Shown here: positions 52,826 to 63,000 of the stretch, piece by piece
How the letters are laid out: the number at the start of each line of letters is the position of its first letter
Numbering within the stretch: position 1 is the first letter of the stretch
From: Flectonema sp. DT1601
Lineage: Eukaryota > Euglenozoa > Diplonemea > Diplonemida > Diplonemidae
NCBI GenBank assembly: GCA_964019425.1
Contig: OZ025851.1
Coordinates: 310,001-374,000 of the forward strand
Length of the DNA: 64,000 bases
Direction of reading: 5' to 3'
Translations under genes and position numbers: made by a program
The notes under the pieces: model-generated
The model's input: only the letters and a program-made list of their open reading frames with translations
Database searches by the model: none
Told to the model about the DNA's origin: nothing

Positions 52826-55123
52826 CTCGACACATCGTCGTGATCAGCTTCGTCCATTTGGAGAGCTAAGAGAGGATGAAAAGGGGGGCTTGTTACTCCT
52901 GCAAAATAGCTCAGAAAAAAATTGCAAATACGAAGATTTCAAAACAACAATACTATCGCAGTCATGAATACTGTGGGTCGAAAGCAAGTCAGAATTTAAA
53001 AAAAAAAAAGGTTAAAAAAAAACCAATAACAACTTTTAGGTATTAATACAAAAAAGTAATATTTTTATCAGGGTTTCGAGAGTAATCCATAAACCACTTA
53101 ACCTCTAGAAGTAAATCAGTCAACTATAGAGAGACCAGTCAGTAAAATCTGGAGAATAGATAGATATATAAATAATTCCTTTACAATACGTATTGCGCAT
53201 CACTGATACAAGCAAACTAAAAAGCTTAGAGTTAACCTCCCACCTCCCATAGAGCTACGAAGCAGTAGTTTTTTTTTTTTTTTTTTTTTTTCTTCTTCTT
53301 CTTTTTTTTTTTTTTTTTTTTTTGATTTTGTGTTCGTAATTAAAGAAAAAAAAAAATCTTTTCATCCCTTCAATACGATTGTTCATAGCACACAACTGGT
53401 GGAGCACTCTTCTTACAATAAATGCAAAATATTGGGTTACCTGAGTATCAAAGTCTGTACCCTTACAGTAACCTGCTAAAACTAAAAAAATAGGGTTCGG
53501 CTAAAGGTCAAATATTCAACATAGGAAAATATGGAATTAACCTTTACCCCGAGCGCAAGCAGAAGAACGAATATTATATTTTCGACAATTTTTTTTTTTT
53601 CTTTTTTTTTCCTTTTTTTTTTTTTTTTTAAATTCAGCCAAGTCTTATCCTGTCGTTACTAATTCCGAAAGTGTTATCTGTGAAAGACAACAAAAATTAG
53701 AGAGGGGTGAAGGAGGGAAAAAAAGTGAAAGAGAACAAAAAAAAAAAACAACCACTGCCTTCCATCATCCCTTAAAGGTAAATTCAAGTAGGCTAATCTA
53801 CACAATCTCTATCTTCTGTGCCGGTACTTGCTCCAGTAAGGAAGATTGGAAACTTATATTTCAAAATCGAACACCATCAGTCGATGTGAAAAAGTTTGCG
53901 AGAATGAAAAAAAAAAAAAAAAAAACCAGTTCAGCAAATATCAAATAGAAAAAGAAAGAAGGGAAAAAATACGTAAACACCCCCCTACCACTAATATTAA
54001 TCTAGTACAGCGAGAATCCACGGTTTTTCGTTCTCTTTGAGAGAACACAAATTTCGTGCTCACTGTTAGCTAATAATCATTTTTTTTTTTATTCCTTCGT
54101 CCCAACAACAACTTTTTTGTACTTTAGTACCAAAAAAAAAAAAAAAAACAGATCGAGGAGAACAAATGAACTTGTAGGGGGAAAAAATTGGAGTTTTTAA
54201 TCCACCGTTGCTACATATTATGAGGTACTCTTAGGGAGGTAAACTCACATCAACAGAGAACCAATCCGATTCCGAAATACTCAGAATCGAATCTTTTGAA
54301 TTAGTCTTTTATTATTAAAAACTTTCATTTCAGCAGCCGCGAAGAACAATTTTTTTTTTTTTTTTTTTTCTAGTTTTTCTAATCTCTAAAGAGATTACCC
54401 CACCAAGCGAGGTTGACACTGGAAGAAAAAAAAATAAGGGTTGGAGGACAAAAAAAAAAAAAAACGACCACCACCTCAAATAAAAATATCAGACGCTGAT
54501 GGCTTCCGCATTATAGAAGCAAAAAAGAAAAACGCTGCGAGGATAATCAATGAGGAAGAGAGAAGACAGAGTAACAAAACCAAGTGAAATACAGGGGGAA
54601 AGGGGGACCATGAAAAGGGGTTTCAACATTATTGCTGCTATTTTTTGTTTGGTTTTAAAAAAAATAAATAAAAAAGGAAAAGGAAAAAAGGGACAACGAA
54701 AAGGATCAGCTGGACTAATCGTGTGAAGTACTATTGCTGGTCAGATTGCAATGTGAACCTTCTTCAAGCAGTAATTACACTCAACATAAAAAATAAGATT
54801 TTGTCATGGAAAGAGAGAAAAATCAGAAATAACGCGCGAACTGCAGAAGACCACCGAATCGCTGGGGTGGTAACTTGATGGGGTGGGAAAACAAAAAAAA
54901 AGGTAAAGAGCTGTGTACGAAACATGCACAAAGAGAAATGGTTAAAATCAACTTGTCATTCGAAAAAGCGACTCATAACATCGAAAGATGAACAGCTCAC
55001 AAAATAGCGTGAAATAGATTCACCGTGAACTCTTCCTGCTTCATAAGGTGGCTCGTAGACAGATAGATAGTAGAGGATCCGATTGGTTTGTCTTCTCTAT
55101 AAAACTGATTTGATTACATCGTT
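51730..55123. other. Intergenic DNA with repeats and one short exon-like segment
   Basis: No long ORF is seen. Features are an (AAAAG)n tract near 52213-52242, a block at 53070-53125 matching 57291-57380, and a block at 54222-54290 matching 43696-43763. A 20-nt segment at 54418-54399 lies between TTTTTCTTCCAG and GTAATC. A perfect inverted repeat (AATCTCT-AA-AGAGATT) lies near 54380. Long A runs occur near 52060, 52520 and 52800. Confidence 0.45.
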
Positions 55124-56359
55124 CTAATCGGTGGTTGAGTTTACTTCTTGTGAATCACCAGCAGGCAGTTCTCGTAGAGCACCTCCCTCACCTCTATCAT
55201 CAAATGTAATAGTCTTCCCACTCTTCTTATCATCACTGTCTACAATGACAACACGAAGTCTGTGAACTCCATCTTTGTAATGTCTTGTGTATGTCTTAGC
55301 GAAGAGAGCTTTTCGTCCCTTGTCCCAACTAGAATTGATAGTGAAGTAGACTACTTCGAACTTATCGTTTAACTCGACGGTGCAGTTAGAAAGAGGAGAC
55401 GGAGAGGAAAAGTCTTTCAAAAGACGGCTCTCAATTCTTTGAAAGCGATTGCGTGCGAGAGCTGCTTTACGAATTGCATTGCTCACTGTTCCGATTTCTG
55501 GAACTTCGACTTCTCTTGATTCAACACTAGCAGTTGAGAGTGGTGGGTATTCATCATCATCAGTGTCGATTGTACAGTTTTCAGCATTCACTCTGATTAC
55601 GACGGCATTTTCAAGTTCTACTCTCCAGTTGTCAGCGTGTGGAACGTATTCTAAAACTCTTGCAATCTTTCCATTGTGAACTTCTCTTTGTAAGTTCTGC
55701 AGTCTAACTTTAACACCCGGTACCATATGATCAGCTTCTCGTGATATTCTTCGCAGTGAAGGGATTCCTTCTCCAGGGGCTAATGGTTGAACGTAAGGGT
55801 TTTCTAAGCCGTGGTCAGCTGCCATGCCGGAATAGCCTTCCCTTGCAAGATACGTTCCCATAGATATACTTGTTGTTACCTCTGGTCTGATATGAAGCCC
55901 CTCTATAAGTCTGGTTAACATGCTAAATAGTCCAACAATATGAACCACGTCAGATAAGGCTTCTTTAGGCCAACCGTGTGATAGTACCGCTTGGCTGTCT
56001 TCTACACCAACCTGATGAGGTGTAAGAGATAGTTTTTTAGCATACTGAAAAACGCTCATCATTCTAGGTGCGAGTGGTGTTTCCTTTTCCAATAACAATG
56101 ACTTTAAAATACCTTCGTCAACTCCACAGGATAGCGCGGCACTCTCTTGAACATTTCTGCAATGCACGCAGTGGTTTAGCTCTGACACGTATGCTCCCAA
56201 TAAATATTTCTCCGCCATTGTTAAGCTGCTGTCAGCACCCATGACTGCTTCACAGTATGCCAACATTGGACCAGTCTGTCTCTCGTATGCCTTAAAGAAA
56301 GCAGCCATACTGGCTTGGTCTGTGAACATCTTGGCACGAGCCTGTTGTTGCGTGAGCAT
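55124..56359 (-). CDS. AhpD/carboxymuconolactone-decarboxylase-like protein with extra C-terminal domain
   Basis: The protein has 411 residues from the ATG at 56359. Upstream reading is Phe/Leu/Lys from T and A runs. Residues about 20-190 form an all-helical AhpD-like domain: MAEKYLLGAYVSELNHCVHC with the redox pair Cys64/Cys67, followed by three residues and Gln71-Glu72-Ser73 where AhpD usually has His. Such proteins act in peroxide or thiol redox chemistry. Residues about 230-411 are beta-rich and not recognised (two similar segments: KVRLQNLQREVHNGKIARVLEYV and KDGVHRLRVVIVDSDD). A fusion to this tail is unusual. It is probably cytosolic, as no signal peptide is seen. Confidence 0.82.
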   Translation of the reverse strand: MLTQQQARAKMFTDQASMAAFFKAYERQTGPMLAYCEAVMGADSSLTMAEKYLLGAYVSELNHCVHCRNVQESAALSCGVDEGILKSLLLEKETPLAPRMMSVFQYAKKLSLTPHQVGVEDSQAVLSHGWPKEALSDVVHIVGLFSMLTRLIEGLHIRPEVTTSISMGTYLAREGYSGMAADHGLENPYVQPLAPGEGIPSLRRISREADHMVPGVKVRLQNLQREVHNGKIARVLEYVPHADNWRVELENAVVIRVNAENCTIDTDDDEYPPLSTASVESREVEVPEIGTVSNAIRKAALARNRFQRIESRLLKDFSSPSPLSNCTVELNDKFEVVYFTINSSWDKGRKALFAKTYTRHYKDGVHRLRVVIVDSDDKKSGKTITFDDRGEGGALRELPAGDSQEVNSTTD

Positions 56360-56467
56360 GTTGTTTTTTTTTGCTTGTTTTTTTTTTAAAAAAAAAAAAA
56401 CCCGATGCGGAGCCTGTAGTAATAATAATAAAAGAAAAAAGAAAAAATAGAATAATAACACTTCTGT

Positions 56468-56614
56468 TTATACAAATGTGGGAGCGTCTGGCGATGTCAG
56501 CACGAGCCCAACATCATCGGCAAAGACTGCTGGTTTATAACTGCTCAATCCTCTCATAGGCTTTCGATGTATATCGAGAATAGCTGTGGTCCAGATAAGC
56601 AAGTCCTTCCTCAT
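56468..56614 (-). other. 48-codon ORF with an FADD-type motif, possible LINE reverse-transcriptase remnant
   Basis: The frame reads from an ATG (MRKDLLIWTTAILDIHRK) to AVFADDVGLVLTSPDAP and stops at 56468. F/Y-A-D-D-V followed by hydrophobic residues is the catalytic signature of reverse transcriptases, especially non-LTR elements. No other RT motif is seen nearby, so this is either a very short relic or coincidence. Confidence 0.3.
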
Positions 56615-57595
56615 ATTTCACATCACACGAACAATAATTCAAAAAAAAAAAAAAAAAAAAATTGCTGTAGAAAACAACGAGAAAGATAAACTACTAAGAA
56701 ATTGTTGATACGACAGTTTGTAACTGTGAAGTGGGTTCTTATTCTTTTCTTTTATTTTTATTTTTTCTTTTCTAACTTTTGGGTAAATGAAAGAGAAAGC
56801 AGTCCCGCACAGATGAAGAGTCAAAGGGTTTATACAGCACCTTAGATACTTCTCCCTAAAAAAAATATAATAAAAAATAAAAATAAAAATAAAAATGAAG
56901 GAAAAATTAGGCTCAAACTGAAAGAGTATGTACAACGAGGGAGAAAAAAAAAAAATAAAAATAAAAAATAAAAAAACCATTCAGATTTGCCTTATATTTC
57001 GTTGACTCAACAGATTTAATCCTGTCGCACGGGGAAATAAGTCATGACCACAATAAATAACGGCTTTCAATCTGTAGTTTCTTCTCCCGACTACGTCGGT
57101 TCAAAAAATAAAAGAAAAATACAAGAAACTGTTTCTTTCTATGCAACATTCTGAGCAAAAAAAAGGGGGGTTGAATGTTTGAATTTGTAAAATACAACTG
57201 TTTTGTATCGCGTAACATAGCGATGGTTTAACATCTGTTAAGGATACAGTGACTATGGTGATGCTTAACTTAGCCTTTTAAAGTAACTATTAGGTTTCGA
57301 GAGTAATCCATATACCTCTTACCTCTATTCTCTCATCATCAGTATGGTGTAGAAGTAAGTCAATCAATTATTTAGACTGAAGCACTCCAGTTTGCAGGAC
57401 TGGAGTGTAGTTACTTTTGTTTCTTTTATTAAAATATAAAAAAAAAGGGGGGGGGGAAATAATAATAATAAGCATAAGAAAAGCGTTTTCATATTTTAAA
57501 AAAATAAAAAATAAAAAAGTTTCAATTCATTTGATCTACAGAAGCACGACCAAGGGAAAATTTGCTTTCTTTTCACAATGACATCACTTACAGAA

Positions 57596-57636
<41 letters not shown>

Positions 57637-57857
57637 ATTACTTTGATGAGGCATTTACCATACAACAACAAAATGGTTTGGTTCATTTTTTTAACTTTTT
57701 TTTTTTTTTTTTTTAAAAAGAATTTTGCCATTGAGAAACCTAAATAACGATCACTGTTCAAGGTAGGCTGTTCCTGGAAGGCACTTAAAAGTAGAACGGT
57801 TGGAATTGCCTTCCTGGAACTGTCTGTGAGATGTTGCAGAGCAGTAACATTCGCTTC
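56615..57857. repeat. Repeat cluster
   Basis: The foldback element copy 4 lies at 56976-57103 (TTCAGATTTGCC ... CTTTCAATCTG, tail CCGAC-TAC-GTCGG). It is followed by the 58-bp repeat at 57171-57228 (identical to 40-97) and by a longer degenerate tail to about 57400 that recurs in pieces at 19.3 and 53.1 kb. A (GA)n microsatellite occupies 57599-57632. No gene is seen. Confidence 0.75.
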
Positions 57858-58066
57858 TTAGTGTGTATTACAACCCTGGCTCCAGATTCTGACATGAAAA
57901 TTCCATACTAGAACTGGAAAAGCATCACTGGGTGCTTTCTGTGAGACTAATTCTCTCGGGAACCTTATTAATATTTTCTTGTTTGTCCTCAATAAGTGCC
58001 TCATGACAGCGAAGAGAGTAAACCAAATAAAACCAGTATTAGTATTTGGCTGCTGTCCCGAGACTA
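57858..58066 (-). CDS. Candidate exon or small ORF
   Basis: After TTTTTGGTAG the frame is open for about 70 non-repetitive codons (SGQQPNTNTGFIWF, then MRHLLRTNKKILIRFPR, and so on) and stops at 57858. An in-frame ATG near 58004 gives 48 residues. It is longer than expected by chance for this composition, but no start-site signal or splice partner was confirmed. No family is recognised. Confidence 0.3.
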
Positions 58067-58974
58067 CCAAAAAAAAAAAAAAAAAAAAAAAAGAAAAAGA
58101 GAAAGAGAAATTCAACAACAAAAAAACTATTTTTTTTTTTTTTTTTTTAATACGATGCCAACGGATTTTTATCTGTTAAGAATACTGCTGGTCTTTTGCA
58201 CAAAAAAAAAAGGTCACCATGAAACAGGAGGCATTGCAACATTTTGCCTGATAATAAAGGAAAGAGAGGGGTGAAAACCGAAAAAAAACGACAAGCCTAT
58301 AAAAATTAATGCGTTTAACGTTTACGCTGCACATTTAAAAAAAAAAAAAAAAAAAAACTTGATTATTACCTACGACCATTATGTAGATTTAAAAAAGAGA
58401 GAGAAGAGAATGAATTTCGAATACTATGGATTTACCAACTATTTCGTTTTAAAAAAAAAAAACCAACCTGTTTATAATAAACAGAAAACTGAATACCAGC
58501 ACGACTTCAGTGTGGCGGCCAGCTGCAGTACTCAGATGCATTAAAACCAACAACCACAACAACTATTATTCACTCCACTGTAAAACCCAACTTCAGTGCA
58601 ATAGAAAAGCAATCAGTTGGAGTTGGTACGGCGGAAGGAAGTAAGAATCAACACATTTTAACAAAGCGTCCAAAGAGTCGAAGTTTACGATAAGTGTAAC
58701 AGTAATTCGATACTAAAGCAACCAGTAACGAGGCAACAGCAACGTAGGTAGCACAGCATGAGATCTTCACTGACGACAGGAGACAATAATAAACTCTTGC
58801 ACGACTCCCATGGACAAAAAAAAAATACAGAACGAATTAAAAATAATCACTAACTCGCAGCAACAGAGATCTGGTTTGCTGAAAGAAAAAAAGAAAAAAG
58901 ACACCTGTGAAAAAGAATCAGGGTCATGGGATCTCAAATATTTTTTTGTGTGATAGTTCATCAACATAAAACAG

Positions 58975-59012
<38 letters not shown>

Positions 59013-60077
59013 AAATAACAAAAAAAAGCAACGTTGCTTAAGAAATTCGACTTTCCAATGCCTTTACTTAGTTGTCAAAGCTAAGAAGAGAGTCTAACCC
59101 CCCAACAGACACGTGACGGCCGTGATGAAAGATGATCTTTTTTCTTGAAGAAAAAAAAAAAAAAAAAAAAAAAGTGTAAATGAGATTTGCTTTGATAATT
59201 GTATCCATACAAATATCAACTGAGAGGGGAAAAAAAAAAAAAAAAAAAAAAGACCAAAAAAAAAATTAAAATCTTCACTGACAACCTAGCAAGACAAACA
59301 TGCGAATGAATGCGAACATTGATTATTAACTTCCCACCTTAGTAGATACAGCATTCTTGATAAGTAAATAAACACATAGAGAGTAACTCCCCTTTGTACT
59401 TTCTAAGGACAGCCTGCGCCTTGGCTAGGTTCTTGACCAGTCATTGCTTACTTCCATTATCTAAAAAAATAATGAAAAAAAACGGAAACAGACAACGAGA
59501 ACGATGTCTGTTTCAGTACTTCAATTTTTTTTTTCATTCTGTTCTTTCTTTTAAAAGAATAAAACGATAATATAATCAAAGGAGAAGTTTGAAAGCTAAG
59601 AATAGCATTAGTTACATTAAACTGTTGGGGGGAAAAAAAAAATGAACAGCCACTTATCAGCGTGGTAAATAAATAAAAATAACATAAAAAGAAAATACAT
59701 GAGGTAAAAAGCACACAGTTCACGGCGGTGAACCAAATTCCGAGATACTACTAATAAGAGAGCGGCTCTATAACACCACGACAATTCAGCAGCCCGTGTC
59801 TTACCAGAGCATCTAATTAACACAAAAACATCACCTGGAGGACTCAATTCATCTGCTCAATATGACTTGCTTCTCTTGTTTCGGGTTGTTGTTTAATTTT
59901 CCTTTTTAAAGAGAGAGAGAAAACGGAGGGGGGGGAAGAAGAAAAAAAAAGAAAAACAGGAGACCAGAGGCGGGAAAGTTTCTTAAAAAAATCGGTAAAA
60001 ATATAGTAGTACAACAATGGAAATCGTTAGTATATATAAAAAAAAAAAAAAAAAGCAGTACTTGACAACCCTCAACA
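58067..60077. other. Intergenic DNA, homopolymer-rich
   Basis: A and T runs lie near 58070, 58125, 58340, 58980, 59155 and 59230. Near 59838-59810 a segment lies between CCTCCAG and a consensus donor (GTAAGAC) and could be an exon (GDVFVLIRCSG). No gene is assembled. Confidence 0.4.
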
Positions 60078-63000
60078 TTATTCATTTCCCCATGCAGGAG
60101 TACCATCAGCTGGGACATTATCAAGTAACGAAGATTGATTATTTAAGATAGCAACCTTATTATGTTTACGAATTGGTGAATGAGAAGTATTCAACGTGGT
60201 CACCGTTATCGCGAGCACACTGATAACACTGACCACAATGTCGCGAATAGTTTCATGAGGAAGACGCTCTCCTGGGTACAATGAAAAGGGAGGTGAATGA
60301 ATATAACGTCGGAACTTACAAGGCTTGTACCTTGAATCGAACTCCAAATTCTGAGCTATTACTAACAATCTCTGCCCTCCCGTATCAGTAGGAGTTCTTT
60401 CCAAGTGAGATACTAAGCTATTTACCGCAGATTTATAATCTGCACCTCTCATAAGTTTAAAAGCTTCGATATAGTCTTCGTTGACATTACTTTTTTCTTT
60501 TTCAGTTTGTTGCAGTTCGTACATCCATTCGCGGTTGTCTTGTTTCATTGATTTCTTAACGCTTACTATCTCATATATCTCATGACTGAATGAGAAATGG
60601 TTACCAGAAATAACATCCACAGGACGAAAGTCATAATAATTGGAAGCGTACTGAGAGGTGATTCGGTCGATAACAAGTCTGCATCGTAGGTAAGCAGCAA
60701 CATGTGACAATACCTCTACTTGTGCGACTGGAGCTCCATGAATGATACTTGATCTCGTCGTGCTTGTACCAATGTTTCCAGATAAGACGTTACCGCCAGC
60801 TATTGCAACAAACAGCATACACTTATCGTCAACAGATAATCCCGACAATGGCATTTCCGGATTTGGTTTTTCATCACCCATCGTGATTGATTTATATTTT
60901 GCTAACGCTGCAAGTGAGATTCTAGTTGCTACGTAGCCGCTCATTGCTACGAAGCTTGAGATTCCCCAGACTGCCATTAACTGATTTCCCTCAACTTTCA
61001 TAAGGCATCCTCTGCTTTCCTTTACCAAGTCTTCGAATAATCCAATCACTAATGTATACTTAGCAACCCTTTCGGGGATTGTAATATGTTCGTGATCTTC
61101 TACTAGACGAGCATGCAGAACTGTTGATTTCATGTGTCGGTTTAAACCAGTTGCCAATTTTGATCCAACCATAGCTGTTGTTGCAACGCTAGTAACATGA
61201 GCACTGGTACCTATGTGAGTTTCTTTTGCACTACTTTCGTCAGAATCACTGCCGTTTTCAGAACCGAATTCACCAACATCTTGGAATAGAGTATCAGGTA
61301 AGTAAGGTTTGTATAGTTTAAGATTACCTAAAAGTCTGTCAAAGTATTGATACAGCTCACAGTCGTGACGAGCTCGAGACGCCTGAATAACACCTTCAGC
61401 ATCTTCTAAGTTAAATAATGACATCGCTTGAGTTACCTTCTCAGCTACTTCTTGAGCCTCTACAGCTCTGGTTCGTTCTGCTTGGATACGTTCAATGTAG
61501 TCGTATGAATGTGCTAAGTGTTCAGATTGGTCGATTCCGTGGATTTCAAAGAAAGGATCAACACGCAATCCTACTGTTTGAGTTATGATAAAACTCAGTA
61601 TTGAACTTGTTAAAAAACCCCAACCTATTACACTTAAGATGGCAGCTAGTTGAACACCCAGTAGGGTCCATCCACCACCGACAAATAAACCACAGTTTGT
61701 GATATCACTGTCACCAACTGCTATGCGGATGCGCTCACAGTCAGAGAATAATCCTGTGCTGATGCCTCCCCAAACACCACCTCCGAAATGGACTGCACCG
61801 GCATCGATAACATCGTCAATTCGAAGACGAATTCGTAGTAGTCTTACACATGAATAAACAACACATGCGATTACACCAATCGGAGGAGCATATACAGGAG
61901 ACATGTATGCGCAACCTGCTGTTATTGACACCAGACCAGTAAGGACACAGTTACAAACGTGACCTACGTCGTAGTATCCAAAGAAGAACCTACTTGTTGC
62001 AAGGCCTGACATACCAGCAGTACTCGCTGCTAGTAGTGTACAGACGATAGCATTAGCTGCAACGATTGAACCTCCGTCACTGATTTGAACAACACTTCCA
62101 GCGTTGAATGCGAACCAAGCAAACCAAAGAAGAAGCGTTCCAGCAGCAGTTTGAAACTTGTTGTGACCAGCTACTATTTCCTGACCAGCGTCACTAAACA
62201 AGTCAATCCCGTTAATTAGAGTTCGATGACCGATAATAGAAGCCATTACTAATGCACAACAACCTCCATACATATGGATCACAATACTTCCTGCAAAGTC
62301 AAGGCACCCACTTCCTATTCTGTTTGTTGACCATGGTGATGCAAAACCATACTCAGACCAGATGGTCCTAACTACCAGCGGATAGAAAAAAGAAGAAATA
62401 GCAGCGACAATCATATAATACGCAGGTAAGGTTATTCTCTCAGCTACCGCACCAGAAATGATTGTCACCGCAGTGGTCATGTACGTAAATGATAGGAAGA
62501 AATGAGCTAAGCGACCCCCATCTTCAGATCCTGGAATCGGCGACATTGCAAATAAATCTGTGGTCGATGTAAAGAAAATACCACCATCGGCATAGCTCAT
62601 TCCGTATCCTGTAAGCCACCAACACATAGAACCAATAGCGCAGTCTCCAATATTTTTAAAAGTAATGTTGATGACACTACTGGATCGAACACCACCAGAT
62701 TCAATATAGCAAAATCCCAATTGCATAGAAAACACAATAATACCACATAGCAATACCCATACGGTATTCATATCACCCTTGGCGTCACTAATCTGCAGAG
62801 TTATGTTGCCTATGACATGAGAAAGCTCAGTCGTTATATCAGAGTTAGAGATGATTGACTCGCCAGCTTCGTCTGGTTGAGCGAGTGAACATCCCATTGA
62901 AGTGCTGATGACTACAAGGTAGGCTACCCATCGAAAAACTTGCAGTTTTATATTTCTCTTTTGTAGTAGTTCATTCTCAAACTCAGGCTCAAATTGGTGA

